Positions 9,806-20,842 are shown, numbered from the stretch's first letter. The stretch is DNA of 64,000 nt from Vanrija pseudolonga (GCF_020906515.1 NC_085854.1:1612001-1676000), one strand, 5' to 3'. Made by a program: numbers and translations. The notes: generated by a model not told the origin, from the sequence alone.

Positions 9806-10798
9806 TCAATGTGCTTCCTGGTAGAATGCAAGCACGATCTTCGGTAGCTCGAAGGAAGCAAACCTAAGGCTCTCGAAGTTGACGTTGTTGGCCACAATCT
9901 TGACCTTGTCGTCGTTGACGTGGTAGAGTTCACCACCACCGAAGACGAGTGTTGTAAAGTGCGGCCTGCCTGATTTGTTTTCGGAGGGCTCGTGACGAAG
10001 TATAGCCGCAAACAGACTCCAACGAACGTCGTTAATGCGAAGATGGAGGGAGAGCGTCTGAGTAGGCAGTGGACCTCCAGCAGGGCCTTGCTGGTCGCGT
10101 TGGTATTCGAGGGCGAGGTAATAGCCAAGACGGTAGCGAATGTCGGCCACAGGGATATTTCCACATCGGTGGGCAGGAGTAGGGGCGCTCATGGACCGGT
10201 CGAGGAGGAATTCAGTCGAGACGGTTTCGTGACCCTCGGCCAGATAGCGACGCAACGTATTGTCGCTCGCGTCGAGGGGAAAAACGACGTCATTGAAGTA
10301 GCGTTGAGACTGGTACCCGCCGGAGGCGATACAGGTGTGGCGACGCTGACATTCCCACTTGAAGAGGTGTCGGAATGGCCGCTCCTCGGGTGGGAGATCA
10401 TCGTACTCGATGCATTTGCCGAGATGACAAAGCAGGAGGTGAAACGCCTTGACGGGGTCGACATTGTTGAGGTCTTGAACGATGCCGGCACCTAGGATGA
10501 TGATCAGTTACTCGCCCCACCACACAAGTAAACACTCACGCAACATGGCCTGTGCGAGGCTGTCATAGCTGGGGCGAGGGTCCGTCGGCTCCTCCTCATG
10601 CTCAGTGATTGCTCGCCAAACGCCCTTGAAGACTTCGTCTTGGTCGCAGTCGTTCAAGGCTTCCCGGTGGCTGCTGTCGACAACGCGATTAAAATCGTAC
10701 GCGTAGACCAAAGATTGGAGCAGCGAGTTGAGCCAGGAGATGTTGTTGCCCTTTGGCATCCCACGGGGTACGTAGTCGTCTGGGGCCCTGAGAAGCAT
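9806..10798 (-). CDS. USP-like (peptidase C19 fold) protein with Ser in place of the catalytic Cys (about 314 aa)
   Basis: Exons 10540-10798 and 9806-10491 join to 945 nt. The start of a ubiquitin-specific-protease fold is visible as KGNNISWLNSLLQSL (residues about 16-30), which lines up with the USP Cys box GN-x-C-[WY]-x-NS-x-LQ. The nucleophile position is Ser21 (codon TCC at 10736-10738). The C-terminal box is also present: HFTTLVFGGGELYHVNDDKV resembles the USP GHY...WY.fDD..V block, and the end IVLAFYQ matches the usual final strand. So the fold looks complete but the protein is probably not a normal cysteine protease; a ubiquitin-binding or scaffold role is inference. It is divergent from the 11506 gene. 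Further upstream exons are possible. Confidence 0.65.
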
Positions 10799-11505
10799 GG
10801 CGGTGTGGGCTTGCGGGTCGTGGAAGAGCTAGGGCGTCCCTTGGGAGCGAGTGGTGTTGATGTCTTGGTGGTCGTTGGGGGGACGTGGAAATACTAGGTC
10901 AAGGATGAGCTTGGGTGGATGTGGTTGTGTTGCGAGGGTGTGGAATGGAAGGAAGACAAACCAAGACAATGTGTGTGTCGGGTTGAGTGAGAGGGAAGAC
11001 GACTGCGGGGTGGACCACCTCCACCGGCCACCGGCAGCCAGCAGAGCTCTGCACGCCTTGTCCCAGTCCTGGGTACCTGCGCGCGCCTATCAGATTAGTG
11101 CGACTGTGCTCCTGCATACCCCCAACTGCCCCTTGCCCCTGCCGATCGTGTCGCCTCGCCCTCCGGCAGCGAAGACGGTGTGGCAGCACCTGGCGATCCC
11201 TCCCTCACCACCACGCCCAGTGTTACAGGCCACATTGCAATCGCCTTGCAACACGCAGCGCGGCACCATCTGACGCACCCACACGACCCGACGCCGATCT
11301 TGTCACGCATGCTGCTGTGTAGATCCACTGACGGACGCACTCCGAAGTCTCACGTCTCGCCCATCGACTCACCGTCTATAAGTCTCACCCCATCCCCCCC
11401 TTCCCCACCCACAACAACACATCCCACTCACACTCCGTTACGCCGCGCCTTCCCATTCAAACCCGTCAACCTCTCACGTCACCACCACTTCACACCTCCT
11501 CCACC
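10799..11505. other. divergent intergenic region
   Basis: Probable shared promoter region of the USP-like gene (-) and the 11506 gene (+). The right third is very C/T/A-rich (CCCATCCCCCCCTTCCCCAC and similar), as is common just upstream of basidiomycete start codons. No gene was seen. Confidence 0.5.
11377..11382 (+). promoter_or_regulatory. possible TATA element
   Basis: TATAAG about 125 bases upstream of the ATG at 11506, followed by a pyrimidine-rich leader. Position and context fit a fungal core promoter; no other support. Confidence 0.3.
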
Positions 11506-12111
11506 ATGTCCTCCCAGTCCCCCAACGACTCGCAGGCCTCTCCCAACATTTCAGCACGCGAGCGTTCCGCCGCCCTCGACGCGGAAATCCAGTCCCTCCT
11601 TCCTTGGGTTATCCCTGACAACGACCCGAGCAAGGCGTACGTCGAGTGGCCCCCTGGCTCGGAAGAGCGTCAGGCGCGCGTCTCAGAGCTCTCCGCCCAG
11701 AAGTTCTCCCTCCGCCTCACCGACGAGGAGTGGGCAGAGATTAAGCGAAGCTACGACGAGCTTATGGGCGACGACGACGGGCCGTCGGCCCAGGAATACC
11801 GCCACCCACCTCAAGTCGAGGCGGCCTTCGCGAGGCGCGAGGAGATGATCCACCACCTCAACCTACCTGGCGCGCCGAAGAACCTCCACTGGGGCCCGGA
11901 CTACGTGCCCAACGAGTGGGACACGATGAACCACGAGGCCGCCGTCGAGGCTTCGACCCAGGCTGCCCTCGAGGCCTTCTTCCCCGACCTCTATCCGCCC
12001 GCCTCTGCATCCACCTCTACCGGTTCGGCCCAGCCCGACGCCAAGGTCTCTTCCAACGTCGAAGCTATCAAGCCCGTCGACAACTCCAAGCCCTCGCCCT
12101 CGGAGTCGTAG
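11506..12111 (+). CDS. acidic intronless protein of unknown function (201 aa)
   Basis: Not recognised. A single exon with a good start context (CCACCATG). The N-terminal 20 residues are Ser/Asn/Gln-rich. The middle has predicted helices, including RLTDEEWAEIKRSYDELMGDDD and VEAAFARREEMIHHLNLPGA, and a Trp/Pro/Tyr-containing segment (LHWGPDYVPNEWDTMNHEA). The last 45 residues are Ser/Thr/Pro-rich and probably disordered. There is no signal peptide or membrane segment. It lies between the USP-like and OTU-like genes, so a shared ubiquitin-related role is conceivable, but nothing in its sequence shows this. Confidence 0.6.
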   Translation: MSSQSPNDSQASPNISARERSAALDAEIQSLLPWVIPDNDPSKAYVEWPPGSEERQARVSELSAQKFSLRLTDEEWAEIKRSYDELMGDDDGPSAQEYRHPPQVEAAFARREEMIHHLNLPGAPKNLHWGPDYVPNEWDTMNHEAAVEASTQAALEAFFPDLYPPASASTSTGSAQPDAKVSSNVEAIKPVDNSKPSPSES

Positions 12112-12706
12112 CTGCTCCTGCTCGCTCATCAAGTCCCCCCCTCCCCTGGCCTCGGCCCTTACCCTTCGCGCTGGGTCGAGGAAGTATCACTGCGCACCAT
12201 CCCTCTTCCTCGTCTCTTCATGTAGCATCATCATCCTTTCTCTCGGTTAGTTGTCACATAGATACGTAGGCACCACGCCTTATGAATTCGGTGCGGTAGA
12301 GCTCTTGGTGTGTCCCAACCCTGCCCTGCCGATCATTGTGTGAAACCTCGAGGGCGCAGGGATGAGTGTGGCGAAAATGAGGCCGTGTGGCGGATTGTCG
12401 ACGGGTGGTGACACTTTGGGGCGTCCTGTCGCCAAGGAGTGTGTGCTTCTAGACCAGGGGTTAAGGAGGATCGGCATCATCAAGGCAGTGCGCGACGCCA
12501 CGGCGTCGCAGTCGCACTCACCGTCCTCAACCGTGCTTCAGCGCCTCGTGGTCAAGACTCGTGCCCTCAGCACGTCCAGTACACACACCTCATACCCGCA
12601 CACTACACCGCCCACAAGACAGACAACCCACAACCTCATTCGCTCAAGACACCTTACATTCTCAACCACCACTACATTCCCAATCACCTTTGCCCTCACC
12701 ACCGCC
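12112..12706. other. intergenic region, no gene seen
   Basis: 3' flank of the 11506 gene and leader of the OTU-like gene. The last 150 bases are rich in ACA/CAC and pyrimidines, typical of a leader. Only short frames without support occur. Confidence 0.5.
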
Positions 12707-14101
12707 ATGAGCACCATCATCTCTTCCACTACCCTCCCAGCCCACGCCACTGCATTCATATCTGGCCCCGTTCAGCCCCTTGAGGAGGTGCGCGACACGT
12801 ACGCCTTCCTCCCCGTCCACGGCCACGTCCCCCACCGCGGCTACGCCACCCGTCAAGTCGTCAATGTGGCTGGGTTATTCGTCCGTTTCTTCCGAGGCGA
12901 CGACTTCAACGAGGCCCGCAGGGAGATGGAGCACTGGCTCGCCAACCTCCTCGGCCAGTGCGGCCAGGTTGTGAGTGGCACCCCACAGCCCGCAGCTGAC
13001 ATCAGATCTCTTGGCAACTGCACCCGCCCCCACGCGTCGTCGACGACCGGCCGATGATCTCGGTCGGCTTCTCGACTGTGGAAGGCGCCGAGCGTGCTCT
13101 CGGCCTCAGTGGCTTTCGCTACGGCATCCACACCCTCAATGTCACGCCACGCTACTACAAGGATACCTCCAAGGTCATGCGGGTTATGGCAGGCGAAGCC
13201 CTTCCCCGCTCACGCTACGCCAAAGCGGCTGAGCGTGTCGTTGAAGGAGCGGCAGCACAGTACGACATGCCGCGTATTGACACGACGCTCGCCCGGCTCT
13301 CTGTCGGCGGACTGCAAGAGCTCACCCCAGACGATATCAGCTGGCTCCAGCCCGCCACCGTTGTCCTTCCGCCGCCCCGCCCTCGCCCTCACCCTCGCTC
13401 TCGCCCTCTTGCCCCTGCTCGTCACCTCCAGGAGTCGGCCACCCACCCGTTCACCTCCATTCCAGGTTATTACGCTCCCCCCCGTCCCATCGACCACGTC
13501 GCAATCGCGCTGAACCGCCTCGGACGTCAAGTGCATGATGTTAAGCGTGATGGTAACGAGCTCTTCCGCGCCGTCGCGCATGCCGTGACGGGTGACGAGG
13601 GCAGACACCGCGGCGTGAGTACTATGTATGGGGTCCAGGAAGGCATGACTGACCCAATAGTACCGCATTGGTGCAGCCAACAAGCTCCGTGGACACCACG
13701 AGCTGTACGAGGCGAAGGTTATGGACAACATCGAGGTGCTCTTCAAGGACCCTTCATTCGCGACAGACGCCCGTGCCGACGCGCTCGCGGATCGTCGCTG
13801 GTTAACCCTCCTTTACGATGACTACGTGCTCCACGTCACCAAGGATGGGGCCGGAGGGAGCGAGGTGCACGTCGCCGCAGCCGCTCACCATATCGGTCAG
13901 CCAATCCTCGTCCTCGAGCCCGGTGGACCTAAACTCTTCGAGGTTAATGGGCGCTCATCCCCGTTCTTCTTTGAAGACCAACCACCGTCCATTGTCCTCA
14001 CACACGATGGTCACGGCGGTTTTTTCCTCGACCCTTGCCTCGCCTCCCTAGGGAGCCAGGTTATCCCCCATTATCATTGTCTAGAGTTGCGCACCAGTTA
14101 G
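12707..14101 (+). CDS. OTU-like protein with Glu in place of the catalytic Cys, RRM-like N-terminus (about 437 aa)
   Basis: Exons 12707-12970, 13006-13614 and 13661-14101 sum to 1,314 nt with clean CTGAC branch sites. Residues about 45-150 have an RRM-like order of strands and helices (RQVVNVAGLFVRFF, then MISVGFSTVEGAERAL); this is a weak call. A Pro-rich linker (RPRPHPRSRPLAPARHL) follows. The OTU-like part begins near residue 265 with KRDGNELFRAVAHAVTGDE. OTU proteases read DGNCLFRA here, so the nucleophile is Glu (about residue 273, codon 13558-13560). Further matches are LRGHHELYEAKV, GSEVHVAAAAHHIGQPILVL and IVLTHDGHGGFFLDP, where a His may remain but the usual H-Y pair does not. It is probably catalytically dead; binding of ubiquitin or RNA is inference. 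Confidence 0.65.
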
Positions 14102-14883
14102 GTTATCCACTCTTGTGACCCCTTCTCCCTTGGGCCGTGAACTTTTACGTGTCATCCATGTCGTATGCAGGTATCTATCTTGTCCTTGTTGCCGTCGCCT
14201 CGTGGACACAAGCCGAAGCCCAGACCCAAGAATATAAACATCCGTACAATACTTACCGTCCGAACAAAGGATGGCCAGAGGAGTCGAGGTTCTCAGCCAG
14301 TAGGGCCGCCGCAGCCCCTGTCCATCTTTCACCGCATGTCTACATATGTCATCACATCCACATCCGTGTCCCAATTCCTTCACACCCATGTCTGCATGCG
14401 TCCACATCCAAGTTGACCATGTCCACCCAGGCTACTCATTTTCACCCCGTGGCCGTCACGCCCCGCTGTGCTGCACATCCGCCCTTCAGTTCACAGGCGC
14501 ATGCGACCCCCAGGCTGACCTGATCTGCACCCCCTTGAAAGTCGTCTCATCCTCAACGAAGGCACTATCCAGCTTGTCAGTTCCCTCTGCGACCTGGCAT
14601 GCACGGCAAGCCATGCATACAGTCAGGCAAGTCTGCTGGACCAGGTAGTCGTTAGTCGAACGTTGGACTCTGCGTATTGGAGAACAAAGGGCGCAACAAT
14701 GCGAGCTCGTCAGCTGATGCCCTCACAAACACTTTCTTCATGCCCAGTGTGTAACTGCGGCGCTGTACAATGAACTGCTATCTTTCATGAAACTAACTGC
14801 TACGTAGTTCAACAATTAACCAACAATTCTACAACCGGTCTGCCTGTCGTATGCTACCAACTTCTTCGAAGAGTCAAGGGTGT
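14102..14883. other. intergenic region with a weak small-ORF candidate
   Basis: Lies between two converging genes (OTU-like on plus, the 14884 gene on minus), so it has no obvious promoter duty. An open frame 14158-14523 (+), 121 codons, starts with a signal-peptide-like stretch but has low-complexity content after that; see findings. Confidence 0.4.
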
Positions 14884-15792
14884 TTACATGTCGACGTGGG
14901 GTGACGTGCCACGGGGGTCGACAGGCGGAGGCGAGGACGAAGCTGACTCGTGTGGGGTCGTGGGGTCCTCCATTTGCTCAGTGGTCGGCAGAGTAGACTC
15001 GCGGGTGCCGGTCGACAGAGGTGTGGAGGAGCTTGAGCCACCAGCGGCGGCGGGGGCATTGCGACGTTTGGCCATGAGCCGAATGAACCGAGGGTCGTCC
15101 TTCCGCTCCTCGTGCAGCCGTTTGTACAAGGCGAACCTCTGACGAACAACGTCCCCAACCCGCTGAGAAGTCAGCACATGGCGGTGTGAGGTGTGCTGGT
15201 GTGCACGTGAAGATGTGCCACGCACGTCGAACATGACTTGTGGAATCGGGACCCCGGCCCGTTTAAGGGACATCATGGCAGAACTGAGCTCATAGAACTC
15301 CTTCGAGCATCAGTCGTCGCCCCCGCGCTCGAGCAATAGTGACCAACCTTCGCCATCTAAAGTCAGCAGCTTCCTTTTCCATGGCCTGTCCTCACCGGCC
15401 TCGCCTCCTCATGCTCCCGTAGGAGAGATTCCTCCATGGTCCATGGCTCTGGAACATGAGCACCGGCTGAGAGCGAGGTGAACGTACCGCCAGACGTAGC
15501 CTTCGCTGGGTCACGGCCCCACGGCCACACGTCGCGGTCGTCGTCGTCGGTGTCGTTGTCGTCGTCGACATTGCCAGTGCCCGTATTGAGGAGGGCATCG
15601 GTTGGCTGGGTCGGCGCAGGTGTCATGGGGGTCACCTCGCTACGGTCTTGTCTTGTAGTCGCATCGTCAGGCGGAGTTGTTGGAGTGGTGTCGCCCTCGG
15701 CGACGTCGAGGGTGCCGAGACCGGCGGTCAAGTTATCTTGCTGATCAGCGGCCCACACTGTGCGACTGCTCACCGAGGTTGCCGTCGTCCAT
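14884..15792 (-). CDS. protein of unknown function, acidic N-terminal half (about 261 aa)
   Basis: Not recognised. Proposed exons on the minus strand: 15774-15792 (MDDGNL), 15396-15736, 15348-15356 (a 9-nt exon, uncertain) and 14884-15300, totalling 786 nt. The N-terminal half is Thr/Asp-rich with an acidic run NVDDDNDTDDDDRDVW. A more ordered middle runs from EESLLREHEEARP through EFYELSSAMMSLKRAGVPIP to VGDVVRQRFALYKRLHEERK. The C-terminal 70 residues are Ser/Pro/Thr-rich. It could bind a partner through the helical middle, but no family is evident. Splice sites around the 9-nt exon are weaker than elsewhere in the window (GTTGGT donor). Confidence 0.5.
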
Positions 15793-16051
15793 GCCTGATT
15801 GTCTTGAGTAAGTGGGATGGAGAGAGGTAGAGTGCAAGTGTAAGAGGTAGTCGGTGGTTGACACGTTGCACGTTGGACGAAGCGAGAAGGAAGCACAAAG
15901 GGGCGCGACATGGGCTGCGCAGATGCGTGCCCCCCACACCGCCACCAGTGTGTGGCACTCAACACCAGCTGAGAGTCCACTCATCCAAGACTCTGGCAAC
16001 AGATCCATACACTCGATACAATCAAAAATCAATCCGGGCACCTGGCCGCGT

Positions 16052-18391
16052 CTAGTCAAAGTCGTCCAGACCCAACACCCTCGACTTCAAGAGGGTCCTG
16101 GTCATGTCCGACTTGAGCGAAACAGGAATCTCGAGCACCTCGACGTAGCTGGCGGGGAAGATGCCCTCTTTCGAGTCGCCGGGCTGGCGTCCGGTCCACC
16201 ACTCGCCGTCGCCGACAGAGTTGAGGACGACGACGACTTGGCCCTTGGTGAACGCGAGGTCGCCAGATTGGCCACCGCGGAAGTCGAACAGTGCGACGGC
16301 GCGCGCGTAGCCCTCGTCCGCAGCCGACTCCTTGCGCGACGACGCCGGTGCGCGGCGGGGAGGCGAAAAGTCGCGGCTGGACGGCATGTCGTCGTACGAC
16401 GAGAACGGGTCCTCGGCGTCGGACGAGCGCGACGGGACGTGATTGGAGACGCGCCGGTTGCGCTCCCGCCGCTTGGTGGCAGCGACAATGTCCTCGGGGG
16501 CCTCGTACGGCGCCTCCCAGTCGCGCCGCGACGCGGCAAAGTTGCTCGTCGTCTTGTCCTCGGCAATGTCGGGGAAGGGGAGGGTAGAGTTTTGGAGCGA
16601 CGAGTTGGCGCGTGAGCGGTTGCCCCGCGCTGGTGAGCCAGTGTTGAGGCGAGCAAAGCTGGCAGTGACACCGTTGGTGCCATTCTCCCACTGGCCGAGG
16701 AGGTCAGACGACTGGCCTCGGTCGGAGCGGGCGGGCGAATGCTGGCGCTGGCTGCTCCAGTCGCCGATGAGATCGGGGCTGCCTCTGGCCGGGGTCGAGC
16801 CGCGCACTGGCGTGCTGCCAGACCGCGCGCGGCCGCCAATCGAGTCGAGGTCGGCAAAGGGCGACGGCGTGGCCTTTTGCTCATAGGGTCGGGCGATTGA
16901 GCTGGCGCGGGATCGCGTGACGCCGCCGGGGCCGTCCGACGCATTGTACGTCTCGCTCGAAGGCCCAGTCATGCGACGCTCGCCCTTCTTGGCCGGGTTG
17001 AAGTTCATGCTCGAGGAGAAGGGGATGTAAGAGCTGGCTCTCTTGGCCTCCCACGGGCGGTTGGGTGGAGGGCGGCCCTGCTCCATGACGGGCGTGACGT
17101 TGCCACTGCCGCGAGGGCTGCCATTGTTGCTCCCTCTGCGCTTGCTGCCGTCCCATGGGTTGTCGTCGTACGGGTCGACAAAGCGCGTGTCGACGGTGCG
17201 GCTATCGCGGAACACTTGCTCGTGCTGCGACTTGTCCTTGTACCCGAGGCTCATGATCGAGCCAGAACGCTTGCGACCGCCCGCTGGTGACGTGCCGCCG
17301 GCGCCGACGCCCTCGCCAAAGGCATACCCCGATCCCTTCTTCTCGTTCCTGCCGTTGGCGTTCCAGCCCGTGCCCATGGCCTTGGCGTCCTCTGGGTCGT
17401 CCTGGACCCAGTTCTCCATCCCAGGGCGCGTCGTGGCGTCGTCGAGCACGTCGATGAGGAGGTATGCCCAGTCTGGGGGGTCAAACTGGCCCGTGAGGAT
17501 CTGCTTGGCCGTGGGGTTGCCGCCGTAGGCGATGCGGTTGGCGTCCTGGCGCTCGGCAATCACGCTGCCTTCGACTGAAACGCCGCCAAACAGGCCACGG
17601 GTCTTGGAGTACGAGTACATTGCTGCGAGCTGGGCCTTTGTGTTGACTGCGCCAGAGGCCTCGGCGTTTCGACCGAGGGGTCCGACCGCGATGGACAGGT
17701 TGCCGCCTAATGTGAAACTGCCGGCGGACATGAAGCTGGCGACGGCTGAGCGCGACTAGGGAAGGGGTCAGTGCGCGCGCAGGGGGATGCAACTCGCAAC
17801 TCACGTTGAGCACGACCAGGAAGTCGGTCACTCTTTGTGACGTCAGCAGTGCGCCCGTGCGAGCCGTCAAACGCCCAACTCACTCGGCACCGGCTTGGCC
17901 GCCAAAGCCCATACCTCCGACGGCGAGGGCACTCGGTGGGCTCCAGGCTGGAGACGAGGTCAGCTGCAATCACACCGCGGCCACGCAGCACTCACAGCCA
18001 TCATCCAGCCTGGCAATGACAAGACCAGAGCCTGCTCGTGCCGAGACTAAGAAACCGGCCTTGGCCACGGTGAAGATGGCAAAGCCGTGCGCCTTTTCCA
18101 GAACGCTGCGGGGAATCACCTGCCGTCAGCCACCACGTCTCGTCCTTCCCACGTACCTTGTCCAAGCCATTGTTGTTCACATCGATGAACGATCGCACTG
18201 CGGGGGTGATCAGCGAGGCTACGGCAGCTTCGACTCACCAATCTTGGCTGCCTTCTTGCACTCGTCACGCAGTGACACTGGTGGTGGTGGTCAGCGGTCA
18301 GTCACCAAAAAGTCACACCAAGGCCGCACAACCGCCGGATGCGGAGGCAGAGCTAGCTCTACTTACGCGGCAGGGGAGTGTTGAAGCCCAT
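16052..18391 (-). CDS. LSB3: SYLF and SH3 domain actin-patch protein, Lsb3/Ysc84 family (about 674 aa)
   Basis: Cortical actin-patch protein of the Ysc84/Lsb3 family, which binds lipids and F-actin through the SYLF domain and endocytic partners such as Las17 through SH3 (family knowledge). Exons: 18367-18391, 18239-18277, 18157-18197, 17996-18119, 17884-17947, 17805-17832 and 16052-17755. The SYLF domain spans about residues 1-220, with LRDECKKAAKI, FAIFTVAKAGFLVSARAGSG, GFGGQAGAE and GNLSIAVGPLGRNAEASG. A disordered Ser/Pro/Arg-rich middle of about 350 residues follows. The C-terminal SH3 runs from about residue 610 (ALFDFRGGQSGDLAF, then GDGEWWTGR and GIFPASYVEVL). Six introns crowd the SYLF half; the rest is one exon. 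Confidence 0.93.
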
Positions 18392-19182
18392 GTCGGCGGC
18401 GCCTACCGTGCGGTGCAGGCGTCAGAGCGTGCGATGGACGATGCGGGGGTGGGAGGATGCCAGAGGCGCGAGGTTAGATGGGGGCTGGACGTGCCGCGGG
18501 CGGGTGGTGCGATGCGACAAGCGGGGAAGATGTGATGTGATGGGGAGATGAAAAGGTAAGGGTCTAGGCAGGCGCCGAACGTGTGCCGAAGGGTGCCGCG
18601 AGGGAGAGGAACAGGCAGCAGCGGCGGCTGCGGCGGCGACGACAAGCGGCGACGACGGGAGTGTGCAAGAGCGCGTCGAGGTGATGGGGGGAGATGAGAA
18701 CGCAGCAAGATGTACAGAGGGGGGATACTTGTCTCTTGAGGGCCATCGTAACCCATCGGCCCATGAGAGCCAGCCCATCGGCCCAGGATTGCTCTGCTGT
18801 CATCGTCGTCGTCGTCACCCCCCCTTAAACCTCACCTTCGGGCCCTTCGCCTCGGCCTCCGAGACAGACCAACGAGACGCATGGCTCATCACGCGCAGCC
18901 ATTAATCATGAAATCGACCACGCACACGGCGGCGCAACGCGCAGCACGACGGCGCACTGCCGCAGCGGGCCCAGAGCGGCCAGCGGCCAGCGGCGAACGA
19001 CCAAAGCGACAACCCCCTCCCCCAATGCCAAGACTTTTGACTTCTTTACCCAGATGGCATCATCATGCTGCGATAGCTACTACCCACCACACACGCGTCC
19101 TCGCATACAAAAGTACAAGAGCAGACAGATCCAAGCATGTACGCGACACACACTGAACTCGCACTGCATCGCAATGCACACC
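18392..19182. other. intergenic region, LSB3 promoter and PRO3 3' flank
   Basis: Contains GGC/GCG repeats around 18610-18660 and several short frames without support. The half next to 18391 is the likely LSB3 promoter; the half next to 19183 is the PRO3 terminator region. Confidence 0.5.
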
Positions 19183-20618
19183 TTACTTCTTGTCCTGGCC
19201 CAAACCGGCTGCACTGCAATCGTGTCAGCAAGCGTTCCGCCCACGTCGGCCCGACGTCACGTCACACTCACTGGTTGGTGGCGACCTGGATGGCGCGCGC
19301 CATTGTCGAACGCACACGTCCGTCCTCCATTGTCAGCAGGCCGGCGATCGTGCATCCGCCGGGGGCTAGGTGGCGAGGATTGGTCGGAAGGAAAGAGGGT
19401 TAGAATTGCCGCAGAAAGAAGAGGAGAAGTGTTAGTCACTTGTTCTGTCGATCATCACAAGCCGACGCCACCACACTCACTAGTAACCGTGTCCTTGAGC
19501 TGCGCGGGGTGAAGGCCAGCGTACAGAGCCATGCGACCAGTGCCTTGGATGGCTGCGGGGGTGAGTGGGTGTGCATGGTGTGGAGGTGCGGCAGGCGCGC
19601 GGTAGGAGCAAGGTTCTTCCCTCTACTACCTCGCGCTCGCTGCGCTCGCTGCGCTCGCGCTTTACTCACTCTGCGCGGCAATCTCAATCGCCTCAGCACG
19701 GGGAAGGCCCATCATGACACCACCATCGGCCATGGCCTCGAGAACCAGAGCCACAAACGCAGGCCCAGACCCAGCGAGGGCGGTACAGGCGTCAAAGTGC
19801 TTCTCGTCGAGGAAGCGGCAGCGTCCGCACGACGTGAAGATGGCGAGGATGAGGGCGCGCGAGCGGGCATCGGGAAGCGGGGTGACAATGGTCATGCCCT
19901 CGCGGATCTGGCGTCAGCGGCTCCCTTCCTGCTTCACCCACCTTGCAGGGCGTGTTGGGCATGGCGCGCACCACCTGCGTCGTCTCGGGCACCCACGACG
20001 TGAGCTGGGAGATGGTGACGCCTGCGCAGATCGACACGACAATCTTGCCGTCGACGGCGTCGTACATGCCCTTCTCCTGCATGATGCTCTTGGCGACGTT
20101 CGGCTTTGAGCAGATGATGATCACGTCGGCGTCCTTGGCGAGCGCGACGTTTGAGCCAGCGCCAAAGCGCACGTCGACCTGCTGGCCGCTCTCGTTGATC
20201 GCGCCGAGCGTCTTGCGCAGCTTGCGTGCGGTTTCCTCGCGGCCGACGGTGGCGATGAACTTGGAGGGGAGGGTCTCCTCTGGCGCGTCGAGGAACAGCG
20301 ACGCCGTCGGCGTCGAGATGCCCGACGACGGCTCGCGCGGCGTATGCCGTCCGTCGGGGAAGGCGGAGAGGCGCGCCTCGAGCGACGTGAGCACGCCCGA
20401 GAGAATCGCGATGCCCATGGTGCCGCAGCCTGTGTGTGGTGTGAGCGCGCGGCCGCGGGGGGTGGAGGTAGCGCGAGCGGCGGACACCCGCAGCGGCGAG
20501 GAGCACGCGGTGCCGGCCGACGACGATAAGCGCTTGTGCCGCGTGCGTCCTGCCCGTGCTCTGTGCTTGTTGCAGTGCTTGCTCCCGACTCACCAACAAT
20601 GCCAAGTGTGTAGCCCAT
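19183..20618 (-). CDS. PRO3: pyrroline-5-carboxylate reductase (about 315 aa, 6 exons)
   Basis: Last step of proline synthesis: NAD(P)H-dependent reduction of pyrroline-5-carboxylate. Exons: 20594-20618, 19942-20429, 19670-19907, 19481-19552, 19272-19365 and 19183-19213; they sum to 948 nt. The N-terminus is the Rossmann motif MGYTLGIVGCGTMGIAIL, built across the first intron. Further family motifs are IIICSKPNVA, VVSICAGVTISQL, VVRAMPNTPCK, ALAGSGPAFVALVLEAMADGG and GGCTIAGLLTMEDG. Residues about 33-60 (HTPREPSSGISTPTASLF) are an insertion compared with shorter fungal enzymes, probably a flexible loop. The gene is divergent from MET8 with about 224 bases between start codons. Confidence 0.95.
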
Positions 20619-20842
20619 TTTGTGTATGCTAGATGTTGTGGAGTGGAGTTGATGCAGCTGAGATAACGGTTCCACGACAACGGCTGAGGCTTCCTTTTTC
20701 CGGCAAATTGCGGGCCGGCCGAGATGCAGAAATCCAAATAGTTTGACTCGATCTCGTCATGGCTGTCAGTGGCCGACAACCATCGGCAAGCCATCACAAC
20801 GGGCGACTCTCACGCTTCTTCTTTGTGTTTTACTCAACCACA
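20619..20842. promoter_or_regulatory. bidirectional PRO3/MET8 promoter region
   Basis: Only 224 bases separate the start codons of PRO3 (-) and MET8 (+), so both core promoters must lie here. No clear TATA box was seen. Confidence 0.5.
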
